17,265 nucleotides of DNA, from NCBI GenBank assembly GCA_964466595.1, contig CAYXNR010000049.1, forward strand, positions 1 to 17,265. The letters run 5' to 3'. This DNA is from JABDGC01 sp964466595 (GTDB taxonomy: Bacteria; Pseudomonadota; Gammaproteobacteria; DSM-16500). Every line of letters starts with the position of its first letter. Position 1 is the first letter of the stretch. Shown here piece by piece: positions 7,047 to 15,181 of the stretch. The notes beneath the pieces were generated by a model, which saw only the letters and a list, made by a program, of their open reading frames with translations, made no database searches and had not been told where the DNA came from. The translations under genes and the position numbers were made by a program.

Positions 7047-9362
7047 ATGAAAAAAGTTATCTTAACGATACTGCTATTCCTTTTGCTCATCCCTGCTTGG
7101 GCCAATGAATCCTTCCGCTATCATGAGATTGAGATTCAAGGCTTGCAGCGAATATCGCCTGCTACAGTTTATCATTATCTTCATTTAAAAAAAGATCAAA
7201 ACCTTTCTTCAGGACAAACGAGTAAACTGATTCGGGAACTATATAAAACTGGCTTCTTCGAACATATTGCTCTTGCTCGCAGAGACAATACGCTTATTAT
7301 TAAGGTCAAAGAACGTCCTATTATCGGCTATCTTAAAATATCTGGAAATTCAGCAATTTCGACAGAGCGCTTGAATACTGTTATGAAAAGCGTCGAGATT
7401 GTGGAAGGACGAATCTACAATCCAGCAATGTTAGAAAGAATAAAAAAGAGCCTATTAAATCAATATTACCAACTAGGCTACTATAATGCGCATATTGATG
7501 TCGATCTTGTGCCTTTATCAAATAACCGCATTTCAATAACAATTAATATTTCAGAAGGTTTAATTGCTAAAATTAGAGGGATTCATATCATTGGTAATCA
7601 GGTTTTTAGTGAGCGACAATTGCAAAAGCAGTTAAGCATTTCTCAACCGAATTTACTGACCTTTTTAACGCAGGAAGACCGTTATTCAGAAGAAAGATTA
7701 GAAGAGAGCCTCGAAAAATTACGAAATTTTTATCTAGATCATGGCTATCTCCAATTTAAAGTGAGATCAGCTCAGGCAGAAATCACACCGGATAGAAAAT
7801 CTATCTTCGTGGTGATTACCATTGAGGAAGGCCAAGCTTTTTACGTGAAGGGATATAAGCTTTCCGGACAGCAATTACTTCCTGAAGCTGAGTTAGAGAA
7901 AAAACTTGCCCTTAAACCCGGCATGCTTTTTTCTCGTCAAGCAGTGCTTGATAGCGAAAAGGCTATTACCGATGCTTTTGGTGATCTTGGATATTTATTT
8001 GTGAGTGTGTCGGTTGATCCCAAAGTAGATGAGGCTAAAAAACAAGTCTTTTTAGATTTTAAAATTACGCCTGGCAAGCGAGTGTATTTGCGTCATATTT
8101 CTTTTTCGGATAATCACAGAACCAATGACGAGGCTTTGCGACGAGAGGCCGTTCAGTTTGAATCCTCTATTGCGACCACCTCGCATCTGGAAGAAACGAA
8201 ACATCGCTTAATTTTATTGCCCTACATAAAAGATGTGCAAATGTCAGTTAAACCTGTTCCTCAAACAGATGATCAGGTAGACGTTAATTATAAGGTAACA
8301 GAAGATAATTCAGCCCAGGCTTCGATCACAGCAAGCTATTCGCTAACAGATCGCTTGGGTTTTGGTTTGGGGCTGAACCAAAAGAATTTCTTTGGTACCG
8401 GCAATACCCTTGGCATTAATTTTACCGAGAACCATTACGAGAAATACTATAATCTTTCCTATAGCAATCCCTATTACACCCTCGATGGTATTAGCCGCGA
8501 CCTCAATATTTATGCTTCGCGAGTTAATCCCTCGGGAGCTAATTTAGCCAAGGCCTATACCTCAAATGATTTTGGCGCATCGGTAACCTACGGTGTTCCA
8601 ATTGGACAAGAGAAAGGCGTTCTCAGTCGTCTCTTTTTTGGTTTTGGCTATGAAGATACCCTGATTCACTTAACTGCACAGCCAACGGCACAGGTTACAG
8701 ATTTTACCAATATTCATGGACGACATTTTCAGCAGCTTCATCTGCACGGCGGTCTCGCACGAGATAGTCGAGATAAGGCTATTTTTCCAACGAGGGGTGC
8801 CATTCAAAAATTATTTGTAGATGCATTTGCACCACTTGCTCAGGGCTCTCTGAAGTACTATCAATTTAACTATGAGGGAAGATTGTATTATCCCCTTGCG
8901 CATGGTTTTGTTGGTACGGGGCGAGCTTTGCTTGGCTATGCGAATAGTTTTGAAGGCATTAATCACTATCCCTTTTTTAAGAATTATTATGCCGGTGGTT
9001 TTGAGAGTGTGCATGGCTACGAAGGGAATACTCTCGGTCCTCGGGATTCTAACGACAATCCTTTTGGAGGCAATATCTTAACAGTGGGGGGCTTAGGACT
9101 GGTTATCCCCAACCTGGTTTCTGATAGTGTGCGCACGCTTGCCTTTTTAGATGCAGGTAATGTATTTAGTGGGACGAATAACCGAAAATATGGCGGACAA
9201 AGCACGGGGTCGGGACCACTGCGCTATACTGCCGGCCTTGAAGTAGATTGGCTTGCGCCTATGGGCTTTGCAATTGGCTTTAGTTATGCCAAGCTCTTAA
9301 ATCGTCAACCCGGTGATAAAGATCAGAGATTTCAGTTTTCCCTCGGTGCAAATTTAGGGTAG
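7047..9362 (+). CDS. bamA: Outer membrane protein assembly factor BamA (Omp85)
   Basis: Core of the BAM complex that inserts beta-barrel proteins into the outer membrane. A signal peptide (MKKVILTILLFLLLIPAWA, cleavage about residue 19-20) is followed by five POTRA domains (roughly 23-90, 91-172, 173-265, 266-345, 346-420) and a 16-strand-type barrel from about 425. Total is 771 residues against 810 in E. coli; the shortfall is mostly in barrel loops. Two oddities stand out. The loop-6 motif normally read as VRG(F/Y) is VHGY here (His656, codon CAT 9012-9014), and the protein ends FQFSLGANLG with glycine instead of the usual terminal aromatic residue. No Shine-Dalgarno-like sequence precedes the ATG at 7047 (GTGTATAAAAA), though the start is fixed by the signal peptide. 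skp follows, as in E. coli. A diverged paralogue alongside a canonical BamA elsewhere is possible but less likely given the context. Confidence 0.95.
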   Translation: MKKVILTILLFLLLIPAWANESFRYHEIEIQGLQRISPATVYHYLHLKKDQNLSSGQTSKLIRELYKTGFFEHIALARRDNTLIIKVKERPIIGYLKISGNSAISTERLNTVMKSVEIVEGRIYNPAMLERIKKSLLNQYYQLGYYNAHIDVDLVPLSNNRISITINISEGLIAKIRGIHIIGNQVFSERQLQKQLSISQPNLLTFLTQEDRYSEERLEESLEKLRNFYLDHGYLQFKVRSAQAEITPDRKSIFVVITIEEGQAFYVKGYKLSGQQLLPEAELEKKLALKPGMLFSRQAVLDSEKAITDAFGDLGYLFVSVSVDPKVDEAKKQVFLDFKITPGKRVYLRHISFSDNHRTNDEALRREAVQFESSIATTSHLEETKHRLILLPYIKDVQMSVKPVPQTDDQVDVNYKVTEDNSAQASITASYSLTDRLGFGLGLNQKNFFGTGNTLGINFTENHYEKYYNLSYSNPYYTLDGISRDLNIYASRVNPSGANLAKAYTSNDFGASVTYGVPIGQEKGVLSRLFFGFGYEDTLIHLTAQPTAQVTDFTNIHGRHFQQLHLHGGLARDSRDKAIFPTRGAIQKLFVDAFAPLAQGSLKYYQFNYEGRLYYPLAHGFVGTGRALLGYANSFEGINHYPFFKNYYAGGFESVHGYEGNTLGPRDSNDNPFGGNILTVGGLGLVIPNLVSDSVRTLAFLDAGNVFSGTNNRKYGGQSTGSGPLRYTAGLEVDWLAPMGFAIGFSYAKLLNRQPGDKDQRFQFSLGANLG

Positions 9363-9507
9363 AATCATTAGCTGTCTCGGTTCGGTTCTGTCCTTTTTCT
9401 GGACGAAAGACGAGAAGGAGTTTGTAGGGCTAGCAGGTTCTTGCTTTTGCAGAGCTGAGGTTGGGAGTCTGTCTTATAGGATTTTAACAATATAATTGGA
9501 GAAAGTT

Positions 9508-10035
9508 ATGAAACATAAAATACTTGCTTTAGTGGGTTCAGTTCTTTTAGGAATGGTTCCAATGTATTCAGCTTTTGCTGCTGATGCAAGCCAGCCCTCA
9601 TTAAAAATTGCGGTTGTGAATGTACAACAAATTTTACAACAATCAGCCAGAGTGACTGATCTAAGCAAAAAATTAGAAGACCAATTTAAGCCACGTCAGC
9701 AAAAACTCAGCGATCAGCAAAAAAGTCTTCAGGATGAAGTGGATAAGCTGAAAAAAGATTCTTCTACCATGGCTCAGAAAGATCGAGATAATTTACAGAA
9801 GAAGGTCGAATCAGATCGAGCGGCGCTTGTTAAACAAGTTGTTTCCTATCAGCAAGACTTGAATAAAGAACAAAGCCAGATTATGCAAGGCTTATTAAGC
9901 GACTTAAATGGCATCGTTTCCGGAATTGCCAAAAAGAGCAACTTTAACCTTGTTCTTGATGCCCAAGCGGTGGTCTATGCGCCAGATAGCACTGATATTA
10001 CTAAGCAAGTCAGTGATCAGTTTAATAAGAAGTAG
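9508..10035 (+). CDS. skp: Periplasmic chaperone Skp/OmpH
   Basis: Trimeric periplasmic holdase that carries unfolded outer-membrane proteins towards BamA. A TTG at 9496 is also in frame, but the ATG at 9508 has GGAG 6 nt upstream and directly begins a signal peptide (MKHKILALVGSVLLGMVPMY, cleavage near AFA|AD at residues 22-26). The mature part starts with a short beta-strand (LKIAVVNVQQILQQS). It then has a long charged, Lys/Gln/Glu-rich helical hairpin (about 45-140), forming the tentacle, and a closing strand segment (NFNLVLDAQAVVYA). Length is 175 residues against 161 in E. coli. It follows bamA after 145 bases with no gene; that gap has only weak hairpins and no promoter I would defend. 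A palindromic repeat with a T-run lies just downstream. Confidence 0.95.
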   Translation: MKHKILALVGSVLLGMVPMYSAFAADASQPSLKIAVVNVQQILQQSARVTDLSKKLEDQFKPRQQKLSDQQKSLQDEVDKLKKDSSTMAQKDRDNLQKKVESDRAALVKQVVSYQQDLNKEQSQIMQGLLSDLNGIVSGIAKKSNFNLVLDAQAVVYAPDSTDITKQVSDQFNKK

Positions 10036-10062
10036 TATTTTAACTCCCCTTCTTTCAGGCCT

Positions 10063-10091
10063 CATTCCCGCCAAAGCGGGAATGACTTTTT
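10063..10091 (+). repeat. Dispersed ATTCCC-N8-GGGAAT palindrome, terminator-like
   Basis: CATTCCCGC (10063-10071) and GCGGGAATG (10076-10084) form a perfect 9-bp GC-rich stem with a CAAA loop. AC and then five T residues (10087-10091) follow, so on the plus strand it could act as a partial intrinsic terminator between skp and lpxD. It fits the ATTCCC-N8-GGGAAT form known for the neisserial dRS3 repeat, and similar elements are dispersed in many proteobacteria. Twelve bases of it (CTCATTCCCGCC, 10061-10072) recur at 17072-17083. Confidence 0.7.
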
Positions 10092-10115
10092 CTAACTTAA
10101 AAACCGTGAGTTCTC

Positions 10116-11156
10116 ATGTCCTATAGCTTAATCGAACTGACCAAAGACTTGGATGTGGTTATTCAGGGCGATCCAGCGTGCCGTATTCACGGAGTAGCCA
10201 CCTTGAACCAGGCGCAGGCCGGCGAGCTTGCCTTTTTAAGCAATCCGCTCTATAAAAAATATCTGCCTGCTACACAGGCTTCAGCAGTTATCCTCTCACC
10301 GGAGGATGCAAAGAATTGTCTAGTGAATGCCCTTGTTTGTAAAAATCCCTATTTTGTCTATGCGCGAATAGCCCTTTTTTTTGAAAAAAAGATAAAACCA
10401 GAACCCGGCATTCATCCCACTGTTGTGATGGGAAAAAATTGTCTCATTGATCCGAGTGCAAGTATTGGTCCTCATTGTACCTTGGGGGAAGCGGTTAAAA
10501 TTGAGGCAAAGGCTATTATTGGGCCTGGCTGTGTGATAGGCGATCATTGTGAAATAGGGGAGGGTACAGAGCTTCATGCAAAAGTAATTCTCTACCATCA
10601 AGTGTTGATTGGAAAACGGGTGCTGATTGCTTCGGGAACAGTGGTGGGCAGTGATGGCTTTGGCTTTTCCAAACACCAGGGCGTGTGGCACAAGGTTCCG
10701 CAAATTGGAAGAGTTGTGGTGGAAGATGAGGTAGAAATTGGTGCCAATTGCGCTATTGATCGCGGAGCTATTGAGGATACAGTTATTGAGAAGGGAGTGA
10801 AATTAGATAATCTCATTCAAGTTGGACACAATGTACGTATTGGAGAACATAGCGCGATAGCCGGCTGTGTGGGTATAGCTGGTAGTGCGATTATTGGCAA
10901 GCATTGCTTAATTGGCGGCGGTGCTGGTATTGGAGGGCATACCAGGATAGTAGATAATGCTGCGATTACGGGCATGACGGCCGTAACTAAATCTATTCGT
11001 GAGCCCGGTATCTATTCTTCCGGTGTGGGCGGGCTGGTGACCAACCAAGAGTGGCGCAAGCATAGCGCTCGTGTTCATCAATTGGCTCGTTTAATTGAGC
11101 GAGTTAAACATTTAGAAGAAGCTCTTAGTAAATTCATGGGAGAAACCTCATCATGA
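10116..11156 (+). CDS. lpxD: UDP-3-O-(3-hydroxyacyl)glucosamine N-acyltransferase
   Basis: Third step of lipid A synthesis: transfers an R-3-hydroxyacyl chain from ACP to the 2-amino group of UDP-3-O-acylglucosamine. The 346-residue protein (E. coli 341) has the N-terminal uridine-binding domain (about 1-98, with GELAFLSNPLYKKYL). A long left-handed beta-helix of hexapeptide repeats follows from about 100 to 290, and then a C-terminal helix (RVHQLARLIERVKHLEEAL). Catalytic His238 sits in NLIQVGHNVRIG, equivalent to E. coli His239. GSDGFGFSKHQGVWHKVPQIG is the conserved insertion of the family. The ribosome-binding site is weak (GAG, 5-nt spacer), and a GC-rich palindrome ends about 30 bases upstream, so expression may be lower than that of skp. 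The stop overlaps the fabZ start in an ATGA. Confidence 0.97.
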   Translation: MSYSLIELTKDLDVVIQGDPACRIHGVATLNQAQAGELAFLSNPLYKKYLPATQASAVILSPEDAKNCLVNALVCKNPYFVYARIALFFEKKIKPEPGIHPTVVMGKNCLIDPSASIGPHCTLGEAVKIEAKAIIGPGCVIGDHCEIGEGTELHAKVILYHQVLIGKRVLIASGTVVGSDGFGFSKHQGVWHKVPQIGRVVVEDEVEIGANCAIDRGAIEDTVIEKGVKLDNLIQVGHNVRIGEHSAIAGCVGIAGSAIIGKHCLIGGGAGIGGHTRIVDNAAITGMTAVTKSIREPGIYSSGVGGLVTNQEWRKHSARVHQLARLIERVKHLEEALSKFMGETSS

Positions 11157-11602
11157 AATCGGTACTCGATATTAATGAAATTTTAAAACATCTTCCGCAT
11201 CGTTTTCCTTTTTTATTAATTGATCGCATTATTGAATACAATGAAGGAAAGTCCTTAGTTGCAATTAAAAACGTCACCATTAACGAAGCTTTTTTTACGG
11301 GGCATTTTCCGCAGCGACCCGTGATGCCCGGTGTTTTAATTCTTGAGGCTTTAGCGCAGGCAGGCGGCGTGCTTGCTTATAAGTCAATCGGTTTGCTTCC
11401 TGGTGAAGAGGGTAGTCCCTTGTTTTTGTTAGCCGGAATTGATCATGCTCGTTTTCGACGCGTGGTTGAACCCGGCGATCAATTGCGCTTAGAGGTTGTT
11501 TTTATCCGTACTAAACGCGGAATTTGGGTTATTGAGGGCAAGGCTTTTGTCGACAGTGAATTGGCATGCTCTGCTGAATTATTGAGTGTACAGAGAGGGT
11601 GA
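11153..11602 (+). CDS. fabZ: 3-hydroxyacyl-[acyl-carrier-protein] dehydratase
   Basis: Hot-dog-fold dehydratase of type II fatty-acid synthesis, converting 3-hydroxyacyl-ACP to trans-2-enoyl-ACP in the cytoplasm. It competes with LpxA and LpxD for the same hydroxyacyl-ACP pool, which is why it sits among lpx genes. The 149-residue protein (E. coli 151) has LPHRFPFLLIDRI (14-26) and the active-site helix region GHFPQRPVMPGVLILEALAQ. His51 and Glu65 correspond to E. coli His54 and Glu68. GGAG stands upstream of the ATG, inside lpxD; the ATGA overlap indicates translational coupling. lpxA begins 4 bases after the stop. Confidence 0.98.
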   Translation: MKSVLDINEILKHLPHRFPFLLIDRIIEYNEGKSLVAIKNVTINEAFFTGHFPQRPVMPGVLILEALAQAGGVLAYKSIGLLPGEEGSPLFLLAGIDHARFRRVVEPGDQLRLEVVFIRTKRGIWVIEGKAFVDSELACSAELLSVQRG

Positions 11603-11606
11603 TATC

Positions 11607-12374
11607 GTGATACATCAAACAGCTATCATTCATCCAACAGCGCGTATCGGTCAGAATGTTACGATTGGACCATGGACGGTGATTGGAGAAGAGGTTGAAG
11701 TTGGCGAAGGAACTTGGATTGGTTCCCATGTTGTTATTCAGGGTCCAACCAAAATGGGGCGTTATAACAAGATTTATCAATTTTCCTCGATAGGAGAAAG
11801 CCCGCAAGATAAAAAATATCAAGGCGAAGAGACCTATTTAGAAATTGGTGATCATAATGTCATTCGCGAGTTTTGTACCTTGAATCGTGGTACAGCGCAA
11901 GACAAGGGTTATACGCAGATTGGCAATCATAATCTGTTTATGGCTTATGTCCATATTGCACATGATTGTGTGATTGGTAATCATACCATTTTTGCGAATA
12001 ATGCCTCCTTGGCCGGACATGTCCAAGTAGGCGACTATGCAAATTTAGGCGGTTTTGTCGGCATTTTCCAATTTTGTCGTTTAGGGGCTTATAGTTTCAC
12101 AACGGGTGCTTCGGTTGTTGTCAAAGATGTTCCGCCTTTTTTGAAGGTCTCAGGACACTATGCCAAACCCTATGGTTTAAACTCTGTCGGTTTAAAACGC
12201 CGCGGTTTTACCGATGAAGTACTCACTCAACTCAAGCGCGCCTATAAAACAATTTATCGCAAAGGCTTGACCATGAAGCAGGCAGTTGAAGAACTAAAGC
12301 AGATGACACAATGCCTTGAAATAGAGCAACTGATTCAGTTCATTGAAGCCTCGAGCTCTGGGATTGTTCGCTAA
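11607..12374 (+). CDS. lpxA: UDP-N-acetylglucosamine O-acyltransferase
   Basis: First step of lipid A synthesis: moves an R-3-hydroxyacyl chain from ACP to the 3-OH of UDP-GlcNAc. The frame is open from a GTG at 11586, but the GTG at 11607 (MIHQTAIIHPTARIG) aligns with family starts and has AGAGGG at 7-nt spacing. It gives 255 residues against 262; the difference is about one hexapeptide turn near the N-terminus. A left-handed beta-helix is followed by a helical C-terminal domain (GLKRRGFTDEVL). Catalytic His119 is in AYVHIAHDC (E. coli His125), and His138 (LAGHV) equals E. coli His144. The His160 equivalent is Phe154 (GIFQFCRLG), which is unusual. Gly167 corresponds to E. coli Gly173, a chain-length determinant, suggesting a long (about C14) acyl chain. 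lpxB follows after 3 bases. Confidence 0.96.
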   Translation: MIHQTAIIHPTARIGQNVTIGPWTVIGEEVEVGEGTWIGSHVVIQGPTKMGRYNKIYQFSSIGESPQDKKYQGEETYLEIGDHNVIREFCTLNRGTAQDKGYTQIGNHNLFMAYVHIAHDCVIGNHTIFANNASLAGHVQVGDYANLGGFVGIFQFCRLGAYSFTTGASVVVKDVPPFLKVSGHYAKPYGLNSVGLKRRGFTDEVLTQLKRAYKTIYRKGLTMKQAVEELKQMTQCLEIEQLIQFIEASSSGIVR

Positions 12375-12377
12375 AGT

Positions 12378-13520
12378 ATGACTCTCTCTATTGGCATTGT
12401 CGCGGGTGAAGCTTCTGGAGATCTGCTGGGTGCGGGCCTGATGAAAGCGCTGAAGCAATTGCATCCCGCTCTCTCTTTTAGCGGTATCGGTGGCAGAGCG
12501 ATGATCCAAGAGGGTTTCCATTCTCTTTATCAGCTTGATGAGCTTGCAGTGATGGGTATTATTGAACCTCTGCGTCGCTTACCTCGTCTCCTGCAGATCC
12601 GCCGTCAGCTATATCGACATTTTTCAAACAATCAACCCGCAGTTTTTATCGGTATTGATTCTCCCGATTTTAATCTTAGTTTAGAATTAAAATTACGCCG
12701 TCAAGGGATCCCCACAGTACATTACGTCAGTCCCACCGTATGGGCTTGGCGACAAAAACGTATTTATAAAATTGCGCGTGCTGTCGATTTAATGCTGACC
12801 TTGTTTCCCTTTGAAGCCGCCTTCTATCAAAAACATCAGGTAGCGGTTCAGTTTGTCGGCCATCCTTTGGCAGATAGGCTTGCTATGCAGGTAGATCAAG
12901 CGGCGGTGAGAGCAGATCTGGGGATAGCAGAGAAAGCACCGGTTCTTGCTTTGTTACCCGGTAGCCGACGACAAGAAATCCAGCATCTGGCTCAGGCTTT
13001 TCTTGAAACAGCGCTTTTGTGTCAACAAGCCAAGCCCGAGCTACGTTTTATCACTTCTGCTATTAATCAAGAAAGAGAGCAAGAATGGCGTGCCTTGCAT
13101 CAGCAGCTAGCGCCAAAACTAGCTCTCGAATTTTATCTTGGCCGCTCTCATGAGGTGATGGCTGCAGCGGATGCAATACTTGTCACCTCGGGAACAGCCA
13201 CGCTCGAGGCTATGCTACTCAAGCGGCCCATGGTCATTGCTTATCGCACTTCAGCCTTTAATTTTTTCTTGGCCAAGCATTTGATCAAAACGCCCTTCAT
13301 TGGTTTGCCTAATTTATTGGCACAAGAAGAATTGGTTCCTGAGTTCATCCAGGACGCAGTTCATCCGGAGACCATGGCTAACTCATTACTCACTTATTTT
13401 TCTTGTCCAGAAAAAACCTTCTCCTTACAACAAAAATTCACGACCCTACACCAGCAACTGTCCCAAAACGCGGATTTACAAGCAGCTCAGGCGGTATTGG
13501 AGTTAATTAGGCGAGAGTAG
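12378..13520 (+). CDS. lpxB: Lipid A disaccharide synthase
   Basis: Peripheral inner-membrane glycosyltransferase (family GT19) that condenses UDP-2,3-diacylglucosamine with lipid X to give the beta-1,6 disaccharide of lipid A. The 380-residue protein (E. coli 382) shows GEASGDLLGAGLM (10-22) and GIDSPDFNL with Asp97, equivalent to the catalytic Asp98 of E. coli. It also shows VSPTVWAWRQKRI (118-130), FVGHPLAD (159-166), LLPGSRRQEI for UDP binding (192-201), and TSGTATLEAML late in the chain. No recognisable Shine-Dalgarno precedes the ATG; coupling to lpxA, 3 bases upstream, is likely. It is the last gene of the plus-strand cluster. Its last 14 bases overlap the convergent kinase gene and no terminator lies between them. 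rnhB, the usual next gene in E. coli, is absent. Confidence 0.97.
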   Translation: MTLSIGIVAGEASGDLLGAGLMKALKQLHPALSFSGIGGRAMIQEGFHSLYQLDELAVMGIIEPLRRLPRLLQIRRQLYRHFSNNQPAVFIGIDSPDFNLSLELKLRRQGIPTVHYVSPTVWAWRQKRIYKIARAVDLMLTLFPFEAAFYQKHQVAVQFVGHPLADRLAMQVDQAAVRADLGIAEKAPVLALLPGSRRQEIQHLAQAFLETALLCQQAKPELRFITSAINQEREQEWRALHQQLAPKLALEFYLGRSHEVMAAADAILVTSGTATLEAMLLKRPMVIAYRTSAFNFFLAKHLIKTPFIGLPNLLAQEELVPEFIQDAVHPETMANSLLTYFSCPEKTFSLQQKFTTLHQQLSQNADLQAAQAVLELIRRE

Positions 13521-15171
13521 TTTCTTTCTTACTTTTAAGATTTAAAATTCGATGCTGTCTTTCATAAGGCAATTGCAAAATAAAGCAGGCTCCTTTCTCT
13601 GGGCCTTCACTGCTTGCAATCAGTGAGCCACCCATTTCATCTGCAGAAATAGCTGAACTATGCAGTCCAAAGCCATTCCCATATCTTTTAGTCGTATAGC
13701 CATAGGAAAACACCCGTGTCAAATTCTCTGCAACAATGCCGACCCCAGTGTCTGAAATTTGAATGGTGAAGGTATGGGCGCTATGATTGGTAGCAATAGT
13801 AATGCGTTTTTTATCGTGACCAGAATCAATAATTGAATCCTTAGCGTTATGAAATAAATTGACTAAAATTTGTAAGAGTTTTACCTTATCAACCAATACA
13901 GGTTTGAGTGTGGTGTAATTCCGCTGTATGTCTATCCCTAGACTGGGATTTTCTTCAATACCCACAATTAAAAGAGCCTCTTCAATTATTTTTTCAATCT
14001 CCTCTAGTTGTACTAGCTCAATGGCACGGCTAAAGTCTTGTTGAGTAGAAATAATATGCTTAATATGATCAATGTTTTTATTGAGCGCGGAGGTCTCTTT
14101 GAGTAGCGCTTCTCTTTCAGCTTGCCAATATTCTGACAAGGAGGCAATAAACTCAGGTATCTTTGCTGCTCTGGGATCATTTTTAAAAAAATCAGCTAAA
14201 TGATCTTTGTTATCATGAATCAAGCTACTGAAATTAACTAAGGCGGCGAGCTTGGATTGCGCTATCTTTTCACTAATTAGCGAAGAAGAGACATTCACGC
14301 TATTTAATACATTCCCTACATTATGCAATACCGTCGTAGCAACTTCTGCCTTTCCTGCTTGTCTTGCCGTTAATAATAATTGTTGATTGAGTGATTCTTT
14401 ATAAGTGGAAGCAAATAGTGCGATAGCTAAAATAACAATCGTGATGCCGGCAATACTAATACTCATGATTTCAGGGCTGAGATCCGCGCCCTTTAAGAGC
14501 ATAGGAGTAACATTATTATTAGTAAAAACAGCAGCAGCCATGCCTGTATAATGCATGCCACAAATTGCCGTACCCATGATAAAAGCACTGACGCATTTTA
14601 AACGAAAACGAATCGAAGCGACTACTTCAGTACTTTTCAGAGCAAGCCACAGGGCAGCTTGTGAGGCAATAGTAGCAATAATGAGGGACAGAATAAATAA
14701 ACTGGGTAAATATTGGATGGTCATATTCACTTTCATCGCTTCCATGCCCGTATAATGCATAGCTGCGATGGCAAATCCCAAAACAATGCCACCGAAGAGA
14801 ATATGAGAAAGTAGTAGGGATCGCTTTTTTAGTAAAGATAAAGCAAAATACGAGGCAATAATAGCGACCACCATCGATAAAGCAGTGTAAAACGAATCAT
14901 AAACAACAGGCATGTGGGGCATCGAAAAGGCGAGCATGCCAATAAAGTGCATAGACCAAATGCCGGCACCCATAGCAAAGGCACCGCCAATAACCCACAA
15001 ATTGATACTTAAGTTGGTATTATTCAGATCTCTGATGCGACTGGTAATATCTAAGGCGAGGTAGGAGGCAAAGGTTGCTACTAAATAAGACAGTGCAACG
15101 AGACGTAGATCATAGCTTCCATGGATTTGATCTACTGGAATGGGCCCAGTCAAAAAATAATGGTTAAGCAT
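13507..15171 (-). CDS. MHYT-domain sensor histidine kinase
   Basis: A membrane sensor kinase of 554 residues. Residues about 20-255 form a seven-helix MHYT domain with its three repeats: MHFIGM (74-79), MHYTGM (138-143) and MHYTGM (206-211). These domains are proposed to bind a metal and sense a diatomic gas, but no ligand is proven here. There is no HAMP or PAS domain. The linker leads straight to GKAEVATTVLHNVGNVLNSV (273-292), an atypical phosphoacceptor box with candidate His283. A helical stretch follows, then an ATP-binding domain with N-box LFHNAKDS (Asn442), G1 DTGVGI (474-479), an F-box-like FSYGYTTKRYGNG and G2 GNGFGLHSS. All ATP-binding motifs look intact. GGGGAG precedes the ATG, overlapping the stop of the upstream regulator gene 10 bases away. 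The two are almost certainly an operon and likely a cognate pair. Confidence 0.9.
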   Translation of the reverse strand: MLNHYFLTGPIPVDQIHGSYDLRLVALSYLVATFASYLALDITSRIRDLNNTNLSINLWVIGGAFAMGAGIWSMHFIGMLAFSMPHMPVVYDSFYTALSMVVAIIASYFALSLLKKRSLLLSHILFGGIVLGFAIAAMHYTGMEAMKVNMTIQYLPSLFILSLIIATIASQAALWLALKSTEVVASIRFRLKCVSAFIMGTAICGMHYTGMAAAVFTNNNVTPMLLKGADLSPEIMSISIAGITIVILAIALFASTYKESLNQQLLLTARQAGKAEVATTVLHNVGNVLNSVNVSSSLISEKIAQSKLAALVNFSSLIHDNKDHLADFFKNDPRAAKIPEFIASLSEYWQAEREALLKETSALNKNIDHIKHIISTQQDFSRAIELVQLEEIEKIIEEALLIVGIEENPSLGIDIQRNYTTLKPVLVDKVKLLQILVNLFHNAKDSIIDSGHDKKRITIATNHSAHTFTIQISDTGVGIVAENLTRVFSYGYTTKRYGNGFGLHSSAISADEMGGSLIASSEGPEKGACFILQLPYERQHRILNLKSKKETTLA

Positions 15172-15181
15172 GTTGTCTCCC

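Noticed and set aside
9388..9404. GTCC/GGAC hairpin and TATAAT near 9491 in the bamA-skp gap
   Set aside because: The stem is only four pairs. The TATAAT would put the transcript start almost on the skp ATG and has no suitable -35.
9908..10126. 72-residue frame spanning the skp end and the palindrome
   Set aside because: It reads the skp C-terminus in another frame and then the repeat; it has no independent support.
13300..13506. Frame inside lpxB on the plus strand
   Set aside because: Alternative-frame shadow; the lpxB frame is intact and conserved here.
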